Of a stretch of DNA of 64,000 bases, positions 6,785 to 15,356 are shown piece after piece. This DNA comes from DASZHJ01 sp035604335 (lineage in GTDB: Bacteria > Pseudomonadota > Alphaproteobacteria > ATCC43930 > CGMCC-115725). How positions within the stretch are numbered: position 1 is the first letter of the stretch; each line of letters opens with the position of its first letter. Made by a program: the position numbers and the translations under genes. Location of the stretch: positions 1 to 64,000 of the forward strand of contig DATNIT010000133.1 of NCBI GenBank assembly GCA_035604335.1, in the 5' to 3' direction. The notes beneath the pieces were generated by a model. That model saw only the letters and a program-made list of their open reading frames with translations, was not told where the DNA came from and made no database searches.

Positions 6785-8371
6785 CTAGGCCTTGCCCGCA
6801 CGCACCCGCTCGCCGATTGCGGTCACCGCGGCTTGGGCGGAGAGCACTGCGCCTTCCTGCCAGGCGGTGACGTGGCTCAGGTGCTCGCCCGCGAGGTGGA
6901 TCGGGCCGTCCGGGCGGCACAGGATCTCGTAGGCGGATTTCCGGGTCTCGGCGGTCCAATCGACCCAGGCGCCGAGGTTCTCGGGCACCTTGTGCCAGGC
7001 GACGGAGATGCCGCGGGCCAGGTGCTCGGCGTAGCGGTCGTGGAGCCGCTCGCCGTTCCGCACGGCGAGCGCGAGGCGGTCCGCCGGCGGCAAGGCGCCC
7101 ACGCGCTCGGCGATGTCGTCGCTCCAGATGTAAGCGCCGAGCAGCACGCCCTTCGCCCCCTGAAACCCGGTCGAGGGGTACCAGACCTGCGTGATGTCCT
7201 GCTCGGTCCAGGAGATGCCGCCGTAGATCTGGTCGTCCTCCTCCCAGAAGCGGCGATTGGCCTGGAAGGCGATCTTGACCACCTTGGCGTAGGCGGGTGC
7301 CGCGATGGCGGCACGGACCTCCGGCGAAAAATCCGCCGGAATGCCCGCGAGCACCGGGAGCGGGATGGTGCAGACGCAATAGTCGGCGGCGAGTGCGCGC
7401 GCTGCGCCGCTGCGCCGGTCGCGATAGACGACGCGCACGCCGTCGCGCTCCCGGCGGATCTCGCGCACCTCCGCGCCAAACCGGATCATCTCGTGGAGGC
7501 GCGTCTCGAAGGCGGCGGCGATGCGGTCCATGCCGCCCACGGGTTGCAGCATGGTCGGCGCGAAGTCGATGAATTCCGCCCAGTTGAGCTGGAAATAGGC
7601 GAAGACCGGCTTCAGCAGCTCCGCGCGCTCGAGCGGCGGCATCGGCGTGCCCGTGCGCGCGCCGGCGCCCGGCCATTCGCTGTAGCCGAGCCGGCTCGAG
7701 CCCGCGAAACGGTAGTCGCGGTCGAGCGCGCCGAAACCGCGGAGCATCCGGAGGAAGCGCTCCTGGTCCTCCGTGGAGAGCGCCGCGTCGAGCGCGTGGC
7801 CGCTGACCGCCTTGGCGAGCAGCTCCGCGATATAGCCGCGCGACGCGCCGATGAACTCGCGCGCCCGCACGCGCCGGCCGCCGAACGCCTTGTCGCTCTG
7901 GAGGTAAGCGTTGCGGTTGTCGTTCACCATCGGCTGCAGCGCGACGCCGAGCTCCCGGCAATATCCCAGCAGCGCCCGGTGCTGCTGCGGGATGCGCGCG
8001 GGGCCCATGTTCGCGTACATCTCGGCGCCCGCCTCGAAGCCGCAGCGCTGCCGGCTGTCGATCTCCCGCACGAGATCGCCGTGCCGCAGCGTCCAACTGC
8101 GCCCGCCCGCCCGGTCTCGCGTCTCGAGGATGGTGCAACTGAAACCCGCGCGCGTGAGCTCGAGGGCCGCGGTCAGGCCCGCGATCCCCGCGCCGAGAAT
8201 GACCACGCGACGGCCCGCGCCGAGGCCGCGCGGCAGGCTCGGCGGTCCCGCATAGGCCTCGGGCACGCGCAGCAAGCCCATCGCCGCCATGGTCTGGTAG
8301 AGCGCCGCCGAGCCGCCGGCGCGTCCCACCAGGTTCAGAAAACTCCGCCGCGAGAGCCGCCCTCCAGTCAT
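6785..8371 (-). CDS. Tat-exported flavin monoamine oxidase family protein, 528 aa
   Basis: The N-terminus carries a twin-arginine signal (SRRSFLN) and a moderately hydrophobic stretch ending AYA. A dinucleotide-binding motif ILGAGIAGLTAALEL follows at about residues 58-72, with the ETRDRAGGRS segment of the amine oxidase family after it. The C-terminal FAD-contact block is IHLAGEHLSHVTAWQEGAVLSA. Family members oxidise primary or secondary amines, including L-amino acids and polyamines, with FAD and oxygen, giving an aldehyde or keto acid, ammonia and peroxide. A Tat signal implies a folded, FAD-loaded periplasmic enzyme. Substrate not predictable. It is divergent from the gene at 8469. Confidence 0.85.
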   Translation of the reverse strand: MTGGRLSRRSFLNLVGRAGGSAALYQTMAAMGLLRVPEAYAGPPSLPRGLGAGRRVVILGAGIAGLTAALELTRAGFSCTILETRDRAGGRSWTLRHGDLVREIDSRQRCGFEAGAEMYANMGPARIPQQHRALLGYCRELGVALQPMVNDNRNAYLQSDKAFGGRRVRAREFIGASRGYIAELLAKAVSGHALDAALSTEDQERFLRMLRGFGALDRDYRFAGSSRLGYSEWPGAGARTGTPMPPLERAELLKPVFAYFQLNWAEFIDFAPTMLQPVGGMDRIAAAFETRLHEMIRFGAEVREIRRERDGVRVVYRDRRSGAARALAADYCVCTIPLPVLAGIPADFSPEVRAAIAAPAYAKVVKIAFQANRRFWEEDDQIYGGISWTEQDITQVWYPSTGFQGAKGVLLGAYIWSDDIAERVGALPPADRLALAVRNGERLHDRYAEHLARGISVAWHKVPENLGAWVDWTAETRKSAYEILCRPDGPIHLAGEHLSHVTAWQEGAVLSAQAAVTAIGERVRAGKA

Positions 8372-8468
8372 CCCCGTCTCCCTACTGCGACCCTCACATT
8401 AATCGCAATTGACAGGCGCTGTCGGTGCCTGACTAAGCTCGAGCGCCATTGCGGACGGGAGAGGCATC

Positions 8469-8840
8469 GTGAAGATTGCGAGCGCGCTGGTTCTGGGAGG
8501 CCTCTTGATGGCGGTCGCCGCGGCGAGGGCCGAGGGTCCGCAATGGACGCTGCCGCAAACCGTATCGGTCTCGGTCGGCCAGTCCGCGCCGATCTACGCC
8601 AAGCGCGCGAACGACTGCGGCGCCCCCGCGCCGAGCTTCGCCGAGATCCAGGCCCGCCTGCCGAAGACCGCCCTCGGCACCTTCTCCGATGCCGGCATCG
8701 TGCAGCGCATGAGCGGCAGTTGCACGCCCGACAAGCGCGCCGTCTGGGTCGAGGCGCGCGGTATCGCCTTCACGGCCACTAAACCGGGCTCCGAGATCCT
8801 GCGCTTCTTCGGCGACTCCGTCAGCCTCATCGTGAGGTGA
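8469..8840 (+). CDS. Secreted hypothetical protein, 123 aa
   Basis: It has a GTG start with GGGAGAG upstream. Residues 1-21 form a Sec signal peptide (hydrophobic core, cleavage after ARA). The mature part has two cysteines (NDCGAP and GSCTPD) likely in a disulfide and is predicted to be beta-rich, ending GSEILRFFGDSVSLIVR, reminiscent of a bacterial Ig-like strand pattern. No known domain is recognised. It shares a 97-bp divergent promoter region with the amine oxidase. Confidence 0.65.
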   Translation: MKIASALVLGGLLMAVAAARAEGPQWTLPQTVSVSVGQSAPIYAKRANDCGAPAPSFAEIQARLPKTALGTFSDAGIVQRMSGSCTPDKRAVWVEARGIAFTATKPGSEILRFFGDSVSLIVR

Positions 8841-8857
8841 GGCTGCGGCCCGGCGGC

Positions 8858-9211
8858 TCAGCCGGTCTTGTCCAAGTTGATCGGCCGATCGCCTTTACAC
8901 TCCTTCGAATTGTAGGAGCCGGCGAAGTGCCCGCCGGCGATCTTGCCGGTGAGCGGGTAGACGGACCACTTGCCCGTCACGGTGCCATCGGGAGCAACGG
9001 TTCCGCTGATCGGGAATGTGTAAGACGAGATCTTGTATTTGCCGGTGATCTTGCCGTCCGTGATGGTGACGGTTGCATCCGAGGCGGGACAGCCTTGCCT
9101 GCCCATCGGTGGCGAGCCGCCTGTGTATGTCCCGTCGAACGGGCCCGCAGCGTTGGCGAGCCCAAGCGGTACGGCGACCGCAAGGGCTGCGGCGATGACG
9201 ATGCGTTTCAT
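8858..9211 (-). CDS. Secreted hypothetical protein, 117 aa
   Basis: ATG 9211 is preceded by GGGGGAG. Residues 1-22 are a Sec signal (MKRIVIAAALAVAVPLGLANA). The mature protein begins GPFDGTYTGG and continues with repeated short strands separated by turns (ITDGKITGKY, APDGTVTGKW, YPLTGKIAGGHF), a small all-beta periplasmic fold found in many alphaproteobacteria. Two cysteines (GCPAS, ECKGD) may pair. Function unknown. It converges with the gene ending at 8840. Confidence 0.7.
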   Translation of the reverse strand: MKRIVIAAALAVAVPLGLANAAGPFDGTYTGGSPPMGRQGCPASDATVTITDGKITGKYKISSYTFPISGTVAPDGTVTGKWSVYPLTGKIAGGHFAGSYNSKECKGDRPINLDKTG

Positions 9212-9293
9212 GATGCTCCCCCCGAGTGGATGCGCTGGAGGGAGGTTAACCCGGGCGGGTTCCGGCGGCAATTTGCTTCGGGATCACGATGGC

Positions 9294-9362
9294 TTGACGG
9301 CCCACCGGTGCTTGGCTTAGAAAGCGGCCTCCGCCCGGGCCGCCCGGGCGTTTCTTTCGTTC
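9294..9362 (+). promoter_or_regulatory. rpmB promoter and terminator-like leader hairpin
   Basis: A TTGACG hexamer (9294-9299) is separated by 17 bp from TTAGAA (9317-9322), a plausible housekeeping promoter. About 10 bp further a 7-bp stem CGCCCGG/CCGGGCG (9332-9350) is followed by TTTCTTTCGTT, which looks like an intrinsic terminator inside the rpmB leader, 16 nt before the L28 start. It could be an attenuator; promoter placement is inferred. Confidence 0.45.
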
Positions 9363-9377
9363 TATCAAGGTGCTGCC

Positions 9378-9677
9378 ATGGCAAGACGGTGCGCGATCAC
9401 GGGCCGGGGCGTTCAGGTCGGCCACAATGTGAGCCACGCCAACAACAAGACCAAGCGCCGGTTCTTGCCGAACCTGCAGACCATCTCGCTGCTCTCCGAC
9501 GCGCTCGGCGGCTCGGTGCGCCTGCGGCTGACCGTACACGGGATCCGCACCGTCGAGGCCAACGGCGGCATCGACGCGTACCTCTTGGGCGTGCCGGACC
9601 GGAAGCTCCCCGCCGAGGCTCGCCGCCTCAAGCGCCGCATCGAGCGCGCCGCGGAGAAAAAGAAGGCCGCGGCTTAA
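9378..9677 (+). CDS. rpmB: 50S ribosomal protein L28
   Basis: The N-terminus MARRCAITGRG and VGHNVSHANNKTKRRFLPN are the conserved L28 signatures (the long form with the Cys). The C-terminus is the Lys/Ala-rich extension typical of alphaproteobacterial L28 (99 aa). L28 sits near the base of the large subunit and is needed for assembly. Start ATG with AAGGTG upstream. The stop overlaps the 3' end of the convergent phnN by 4 bp. In this clade rpmB is usually monocistronic, as here. Confidence 0.97.
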   Translation: MARRCAITGRGVQVGHNVSHANNKTKRRFLPNLQTISLLSDALGGSVRLRLTVHGIRTVEANGGIDAYLLGVPDRKLPAEARRLKRRIERAAEKKKAAA

Positions 9678-10237
9678 GTCTCCAGCGCCACCGCGCGCAG
9701 GATTTCCAGGAACCGCTCCAGGCTCTCGGCCGCGCTGCCGGTCGTCGCGATGCGCGTGACGTCCGGTCCTTCGACCGCGATCGGGCTCGCGCGCGCGAGC
9801 CGGCCGGCGATCTCGGGGCCGCTCTCGCGGCCGCGCGCGGCGAGACGCTGGGCCAGCACCTCCGCGGGCGCCCAGGCCTCGACGATATGGAGCGGCTGGT
9901 AGCGCTGGCGCGCCTCCAGAATCACCGAACGCGAGACGTTGACGATGACGTGGCGTCCGAGGCCGAGCGCCCCCTCGATCGTGATGGGAATGCCGTAGCT
10001 GAGGCCGTGCGCGCGCCAGGCAAGGGCGAAAGCGCCCGCCGCCATCGCCGCCGCGAAGGCGCCGGGTGCCATGGTCTCGCTGTCCTCGGCGCCCACCACT
10101 TGGGGTCGCGTGATGGCGCGGCGCGGAAACACGAAGCGGGCATCGCCTTTAAGCGCGGCTCGCGCGCCTGAGATCAGCGTGTCCTTGCCGGCGCCGCTCG
10201 GGCCGACCACCAGAATGAGTGTGCCGCTGGCCGCCAT
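9674..10237 (-). CDS. phnN: Ribose 1,5-bisphosphate phosphokinase (PhnN)
   Basis: A guanylate-kinase-like P-loop protein of 187 aa. The Walker A motif GPSGAGKDT is at residues 12-20, followed by RFVFPRRAITRP and the AFALAWRAHGLSYGIP block that separates PhnN from guanylate kinase. PhnN converts ribose 1,5-bisphosphate plus ATP to PRPP in the C-P lyase pathway. No other phn genes are in the window, so here it may serve PRPP supply by itself or act with a distant phn locus. It is the last gene of a minus-strand operon after the MBL hydrolase (9-bp gap). Confidence 0.9.
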   Translation of the reverse strand: MAASGTLILVVGPSGAGKDTLISGARAALKGDARFVFPRRAITRPQVVGAEDSETMAPGAFAAAMAAGAFALAWRAHGLSYGIPITIEGALGLGRHVIVNVSRSVILEARQRYQPLHIVEAWAPAEVLAQRLAARGRESGPEIAGRLARASPIAVEGPDVTRIATTGSAAESLERFLEILRAVALET

Positions 10238-10246
10238 GTCGCACGC

Positions 10247-11122
10247 TCAGAGGGCAAGTCCGATGCGCGCGCCGGCGTAGACCACAACGCCGGTCGCGAG
10301 ATCGACGCTCATGAGATCCTCGCCAATCAGTACCGGTCCACGGTAGTCGCGGCGCACCTCCGCGAGCACCGAGTCCTTGTCGAAACGCGTGGGCACGAAG
10401 TGATTGAGCAGCAGGCAGCGAATCTGCGCCCCGGCCGCGATCTTGCCGATCTCGCCGGAGGCGGTGTGGTAGCGCGCGACGTTCTCCAGGCCTGCCTGCG
10501 TCCGCAGGCCCGGCTCCGGCCGCATGATCCCGTGGATGAAGCACTCGTGCACCAGAAGATCCGCTCCGTGCGCGGCGGCGGCGAGCGCCGGGCAAGGCGC
10601 CGTGTCGCCGCTGAAGACCGCGCGCCGGCCGCCCGCCTCGATCGCGAAACCGAAGGCGTGCTTGACCGGCAAGTGGTTCACCGCGACCGCGCGCACCGCG
10701 ACGTCGTCGATCCGCAGGACCTCGCCCTCGTCGATCTCGGTCACCTCGACCTCGAGCGCCGCCGCCGAGGGCCGGAGCTCGTGGGCTATGCGCTGCTCGA
10801 GCTCGGGGCGCCAGAGCGCCATCAACCCGTCGACGAAGCGCCGCGTGCCCGCGGGGCCGTAAATACGCTGCGGCCGGTCGCGGCCCTGGTGCCAGCTCGA
10901 GATCACCAGCTGAAACAGATCGACGATGTGATCGGAATGCAGATGGGTGAGGAAGACGGCGTCGAGGGCACGCCCGCTGCTGCCGGCGGAGACCAGCCGC
11001 TGGGTGGCGCCGGAGCCCGCGTCGATGAGGAGCTGCCGGCTCCCGTGCTGCACCAGGCTCGCGGGTCCGAGGCGATCGGGATCGCATTGCGGGCAGCCGG
11101 TGCCGAGCAGGGTGACCTTCAT
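10247..11122 (-). CDS. MBL-fold metallo-hydrolase (RNase Z-like), 291 aa
   Basis: The metal-binding motif THLHSDH (about residues 59-65) is followed by a distal GDTAPC Asp and a C-terminal LNHFVP His, giving the dinuclear zinc set of beta-lactamase-fold hydrolases. The opening MKVTLLGTGCPQ, DAGSGAT and the exosite-free layout match the RNase Z/arylsulfatase-like branch. PhnP, a phosphoribosyl cyclic phosphodiesterase, is also an MBL protein, and the neighbour here is phnN; however the sequence looks closer to the RNase Z-like group than to PhnP. Likely phosphodiesterase or ester hydrolase; substrate unknown. It lies 28 bp after the amidase and 9 bp before phnN. Confidence 0.8.
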   Translation of the reverse strand: MKVTLLGTGCPQCDPDRLGPASLVQHGSRQLLIDAGSGATQRLVSAGSSGRALDAVFLTHLHSDHIVDLFQLVISSWHQGRDRPQRIYGPAGTRRFVDGLMALWRPELEQRIAHELRPSAAALEVEVTEIDEGEVLRIDDVAVRAVAVNHLPVKHAFGFAIEAGGRRAVFSGDTAPCPALAAAAHGADLLVHECFIHGIMRPEPGLRTQAGLENVARYHTASGEIGKIAAGAQIRCLLLNHFVPTRFDKDSVLAEVRRDYRGPVLIGEDLMSVDLATGVVVYAGARIGLAL

Positions 11123-11150
11123 GGCGCCCCACCCAAATCCGCAAGCCCGC

Positions 11151-12566
11151 TCAGTCGAGCGCGGGTCGCGGCGCGGGATTGGTGCGCTCGAAGGCGCGTG
11201 CCGCCCGCAGCACCGTCGCGTCCTCGTAGAGCCGGCCCACGATCTGCAGGCCGATCGGCAGTCCCGCGGATGTCAGGCCGCACGGCACGCTCGCCGCCGG
11301 CTGGCGCGTCAGGTTGAAGGGATAGCTGAACGGCGTCCAGTCGATCCATTCCTTCTCGCGGAGCGGATCGCTGAGATCGCTGCCGACCCGGAGCGCGGGC
11401 ACCGCGACGCTGGGCGTGATCAGGAGATCGTAGCGCCGATGGAAGAGCTTCATGTGCCGGCCCAAATCCGTGCGCGCGACGTCGGCGGTGAGGAAATCCA
11501 CCGCGGAGAGTTTCTCGCCGCGCTCGACATGGACCAGGAGTCCGGGATCGAGGCGCTTGCGCTGCTCGACACTGAGATGGCCGAGCGCCTTCGCGGCACC
11601 CGAGTACCAGAGCGTGAGCCAGGCGCCTCGAGGGTCGGCAAAGCCGGGATCGACCGTCTCGACCTCGGCGCCGAGCTCCGAGAAGGCCTTCACCGCGCGC
11701 TCCACGGCAGCCGCCACCTCCGTGTGCACGTTGGCGGCATAGCCGAGCCTCGGGCTGTAGGCGATGCGCAATCCCTTGATGCCGGTCTCGAGGCCCACGC
11801 GATAGTCGACGCCGTCCCGCGGCAGCGCATAGGGATCGCGCTCGTCCGCGCCGGCGAGAACGGTCAGCAGCAACGCGCAATCCTGAACCGTGCGCGCCAT
11901 CGGCCCGGTATGCGCGAGCATGCCGAAGGGGCTCGCGGGATAGGCAGGGACGCGGCCGAAGGTCGGCTTGAGGCCGGGAATGCCCGTGAAGCCGCAGGGG
12001 ATTCGGATCGAGCCGCCGCCGTCGGTGCCGAGTCCGATCGGACCCAGGCCTGCCGCGATCGCCGCCGCGGCGCCGGAGCTGCTGCCGCCCGGCGTGTGCT
12101 CGAGGTTCCAGGGGTTGCGCGTGATGCCGCTTTGCGGACTATCGCCCAGCGCCTTCCAACCGTATTCCGGCATGGTGGTCTTGCCGAGGATGACGGCGCC
12201 CGTCTCCTTGAGCCGCGCCACCGGCGGCGCGTCCTCTTCCCACGGCTGGTCGGGGTCGGTGAGCGTGGAGCCCCGGAGCGTCGGCCACCCGCGGGTCAGG
12301 AACAAGTCCTTGATGGTGACGGGCACGCCGTCGAGCAGGCCCATCGGCTCGCTCTTCTGCCAGCGCGCCTCCGACGCCCGCGCGGCCTTGAGCGCGCCCT
12401 CGGGATCGCGCAGGACGAAGGCGTTGAGCTTCGGCTCAAGCCGCTCGATCCGGCGCAGGATCGCCTGGGTCACGTCGACGGGCGACAGGGTCTTCTTGGC
12501 GAAGCCGTTGATCAGATGGGTGGCGGAGAAAAAAGCGAGCTCGCGATCGGCGGACGGACTCGTCAA
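11151..12566 (-). CDS. Amidase, amidase-signature family, 471 aa
   Basis: The full Ser-cisSer-Lys triad is visible: Lys86 in PVTIKD, cis-Ser162 in GGSSSG and nucleophile Ser186 in GTDGGGSIRIP. The order and length are those of the amidase-signature family (GatA relatives, aryl-acylamidases, 6-aminohexanoate hydrolase type). It hydrolyses carboxamides to acid and ammonia; the individual substrate cannot be read from sequence. The C-terminus FERTNPAPRP is typical for free-standing amidases, and no GatB/GatC genes are nearby, so it is unlikely to be the tRNA amidotransferase subunit. First gene of the amidase-MBL-phnN operon, cytoplasmic. Confidence 0.9.
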   Translation of the reverse strand: MTSPSADRELAFFSATHLINGFAKKTLSPVDVTQAILRRIERLEPKLNAFVLRDPEGALKAARASEARWQKSEPMGLLDGVPVTIKDLFLTRGWPTLRGSTLTDPDQPWEEDAPPVARLKETGAVILGKTTMPEYGWKALGDSPQSGITRNPWNLEHTPGGSSSGAAAAIAAGLGPIGLGTDGGGSIRIPCGFTGIPGLKPTFGRVPAYPASPFGMLAHTGPMARTVQDCALLLTVLAGADERDPYALPRDGVDYRVGLETGIKGLRIAYSPRLGYAANVHTEVAAAVERAVKAFSELGAEVETVDPGFADPRGAWLTLWYSGAAKALGHLSVEQRKRLDPGLLVHVERGEKLSAVDFLTADVARTDLGRHMKLFHRRYDLLITPSVAVPALRVGSDLSDPLREKEWIDWTPFSYPFNLTRQPAASVPCGLTSAGLPIGLQIVGRLYEDATVLRAARAFERTNPAPRPALD

Positions 12567-12791
12567 GGCACTCTCCTCTGCGGCGCGCGCGGTTCAAGGA
12601 ACAGCGTCACTATCCGGCAAAATCCAGGACGGAGCAATCGCGCGCGACACCGAGCGGACGCGCGCCCAGCCGCGGGGACGGCTTTGGCAGAGCGGGTTCA
12701 CGGGCCATCGCGGCGGGGGTGTTGCGAGGGATGGCGAATGGCGTAAGGTGCTGACGAGGGTCGTAAGATCCCCGAAATCGGAGGCTTTTTG

Positions 12792-14387
12792 ATGGGACGC
12801 ATTCGCAGGCTTGCTTGGCGCGGCATCGTGGCGGCGGCGCTGGCGGCGACACTGCCGCCGGCCGGGGCGCATGCCCAATCTTCCGGCAAGACGCTCAGTT
12901 TCATTCCCGAGGCCGACCTCAAGAGCCTCGATCCCATCTGGACCACCGCTTACATCACGCGCAACTACGGCTACATGGTCTACGACACTTTGTTTGCGCT
13001 CGACGAGCATTTCAAAGTGCAGCCGCAAATGGCCGAGAAGTGGACGGTGAGCGAGGACAATCTCGTCTACACCATCACGCTCCGCGACGGACTCAAATGG
13101 CACGACGGCGCGCCGGTGCGGCCCGAGGACTGCATCGCCTCGCTCGAGCGCTGGATGAAGCGCGACGTGCTCGGCCAGACGCTCCCGGGCGTGATCGGCG
13201 AGATGAAGGCGGTCGATGATCGTACCTTCTCGATCACGCTCAAGAAGCCGTTCCCGCTGCTGCTGGATGCGGTCGGCAAGCTCTCGAGCAACGTCCCCTT
13301 CATGATGCCCGAGCGCGTCGCCAAGACCGACGCCAACACGCAGATCAAGGAGTCGATCGGCTCGGGTCCGTTCAAGTTCGCGGCCTCGGAGTGGGTGCCG
13401 GGCGCCAAGGCGGTCTTCGTCAAGAACGCCGATTACGTGCCGCGCAAGGAGCCGCCGAGCTGGGCCGCCGGCGGCAAGGTCGTGAAGGTCGACCGCGTGG
13501 AGTGGCTCTACATCCCCGATCCGCAGACCGCCGCCAACGCGCTCAATGCCGGCGAGGTCGATTGGTGGCAGCAACTGCCGCAGGACCTGGTGGCGATGCT
13601 CGCCAAGAACAAGGACGTCACGGTCGCCAACGTCGATCCGCTCGGCAGCGTGGGCGTGCTGCGCTTCAACCACGAGCAGCCGCCGTTCGACAATCCCAAG
13701 ATGCGCCAGGCGGTGGAGTGGGTGATCGATCAGAAGGAGATGATGACCGCGCTGGCCGGCGATCAGAAGTACTGGAAGACCTGCTACTCCTATTTCTCCT
13801 GCGGCACGCCGCTCGCCAACGACGCCGCGAACGCACCGCTCGCGGGCAAGCGCGACGTCGAGAAGGCGAGGGCGCTGGTCAAGGAAGCCGGCTACGCCGG
13901 CCAGAAGGTCGTGGTGATGACCGCGACCGACCAGCCGATCGTCAACGCCCAGGCGCTGGTAGCCATGGAAGCGCTCAAGAAGATCGGCGTCGACGCCGAG
14001 CTCGCCGCGATGGATTGGGGCACGCTGATCACGCGCCGCGCCTCCCACGATCCCGTCGACAAGGGCGGCTGGAACATCTTCTTCACCTGGTTCGTGGCGC
14101 CGGACATGGCAAATCCCGCGCTCAACGCCGCGCTCCGCGGGAACGGAGCGAGCGCGTGGTTCGGCTGGCCAAAGGACGCCAAGATCGAGGAGCTGCGCGA
14201 CCAATGGTTCGCGGCGCCCGATCTCGCCGCGCAGAAGAAAGTCGCGGAGGCGATCCAGACCGAGGCCTTCGAGAGCGTGCCCTACGTGCCGACCGGCATG
14301 TTCCAGATCCCCACGGCCTATCGCAGCAACCTCAAGGGCGTGATCGTCGCGCCCGTGGTCTTCCTCTGGAACGTGGAGAAGTCGTGA
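12792..14387 (+). CDS. ABC transporter substrate-binding protein, dipeptide/oligopeptide family 5, 531 aa
   Basis: The signal peptide ends AHAQ near residue 30. The mature protein carries SBP_bac_5 hallmarks: LKSLDPIWTTAYITRNYGYMVYDTLF, LRDGLKWHDGAPV and the repeated GSGPFKF block. ATG 12792 follows a GGAGGC ribosome-binding site. It captures a peptide-like or other oligomeric ligand in the periplasm and hands it to the permeases encoded next. This is the first gene of a six-gene operon ending with a D-amino-acid PLP enzyme, so a D-residue-containing ligand is a reasonable inference. Confidence 0.93.
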   Translation: MGRIRRLAWRGIVAAALAATLPPAGAHAQSSGKTLSFIPEADLKSLDPIWTTAYITRNYGYMVYDTLFALDEHFKVQPQMAEKWTVSEDNLVYTITLRDGLKWHDGAPVRPEDCIASLERWMKRDVLGQTLPGVIGEMKAVDDRTFSITLKKPFPLLLDAVGKLSSNVPFMMPERVAKTDANTQIKESIGSGPFKFAASEWVPGAKAVFVKNADYVPRKEPPSWAAGGKVVKVDRVEWLYIPDPQTAANALNAGEVDWWQQLPQDLVAMLAKNKDVTVANVDPLGSVGVLRFNHEQPPFDNPKMRQAVEWVIDQKEMMTALAGDQKYWKTCYSYFSCGTPLANDAANAPLAGKRDVEKARALVKEAGYAGQKVVVMTATDQPIVNAQALVAMEALKKIGVDAELAAMDWGTLITRRASHDPVDKGGWNIFFTWFVAPDMANPALNAALRGNGASAWFGWPKDAKIEELRDQWFAAPDLAAQKKVAEAIQTEAFESVPYVPTGMFQIPTAYRSNLKGVIVAPVVFLWNVEKS

Positions 14388-14410
14388 GCTCCTCGGAGGC
14401 CCGATAGCGC

Positions 14411-15352
14411 GTGTTCTCCTACGTCGTCCGGCGCCTGATCGCGACCATTCCGGTGATGGCCATCGTGGCCGGGTTCGTGTTCTCGCTGCTCTATTTCGCG
14501 CCCGGCGATCCCGCGGCCATCATCGCCGGCGACCTCGCGACCGCGCAGGACATCGCGCGCATCCACCATCAGCTCGGCCTCGACGAGCCGTTCCTGGTGC
14601 GATTCTGGCAATGGGCCTGGGGCGTGCTGCGCGGCGATCTCGGTATCTCCATCTTCACGAACCTGCCGGTCTGGCAGCTGATCCAGCAGCGTCTCGAGCC
14701 CACCGCGGCGCTCACCGTGACGACGCTCATCGTGTCGATCGTCGTCGCGATACCGATCGGCGTGCTGGCCGCTTGGCGCGCGGGCACCTGGATCGACCGC
14801 GCGGCGATGGCGTTTGCCGTGCTGGGCTTCTCGGTGCCGTCCTTCGTGCTCGCCTATATTCTGATCCTGGTCTTCTCGGTCGAGCTGGATTGGCTGCCGG
14901 TCCAGGGCTACGTCAGCATCCGCGAGGGGTTCTGGCCGTTCCTGCAGCACCTGATCCTGCCGTCCACGGCGCTCGGCTTGATCTACGCCGCGCTCATCGC
15001 GCGCATCACCCGCACCAGCATGCTGGAAGTGCTGAGCCAGGACTACATCCGCACCGCGCACGCGAAGGGCCTCTCCAGCCGGAATGTGCTGGTCGGGCAC
15101 GCGCTCAAGAATGCCGCGGTGCCGATCGCCACCATCATCGGGATCGGCGTCGCGCTGCTGATCGGCGGGGTGATCGCGACCGAGACCGTGTTCGCGATTC
15201 CCGGCATCGGCCGCCTGACGGTCGACGCCATCCTGCGCCGCGACTATCCGATCATCCAGGGCGTGATCCTGCTGTTCTCCGCGGCTTACGTGATCCTCAA
15301 TCTGCTGATCGATCTGAGCTACACCGTGCTCGATCCCCGCGTGAGATACTGA
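14411..15352 (+). CDS. ABC transporter permease (DppB/GsiC type), 313 aa
   Basis: Six membrane segments with the DppB-type N-terminus (FSYVVRRLIATIPVM, then LYFAPGDPAAIIAG and the HHQLGLDEP loop). The coupling-helix motif, which docks onto the ATPases, is SQDYIRTAHAKGLS (about residues 213-226). GTG start. The gap after the binding protein is 23 bp and the second permease starts 4 bp after this stop, so translation is probably coupled. Confidence 0.93.
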   Translation: MFSYVVRRLIATIPVMAIVAGFVFSLLYFAPGDPAAIIAGDLATAQDIARIHHQLGLDEPFLVRFWQWAWGVLRGDLGISIFTNLPVWQLIQQRLEPTAALTVTTLIVSIVVAIPIGVLAAWRAGTWIDRAAMAFAVLGFSVPSFVLAYILILVFSVELDWLPVQGYVSIREGFWPFLQHLILPSTALGLIYAALIARITRTSMLEVLSQDYIRTAHAKGLSSRNVLVGHALKNAAVPIATIIGIGVALLIGGVIATETVFAIPGIGRLTVDAILRRDYPIIQGVILLFSAAYVILNLLIDLSYTVLDPRVRY

Positions 15353-15356
15353 CGCC

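Noticed and set aside
6833..8782. A 649-codon plus-strand frame opposite the amine oxidase
   Set aside because: Arg/Ala-rich antisense frame without domain similarity; the minus strand encodes a complete Tat-exported oxidase.
9674..11122. A phosphonate (C-P lyase) operon from phnN and an MBL hydrolase
   Set aside because: No phnG-M genes are present and the MBL protein resembles the RNase Z-like group more than PhnP.
11151..12566. GatA subunit of tRNA amidotransferase
   Set aside because: No gatB or gatC nearby and the C-terminus fits free-standing amidases.
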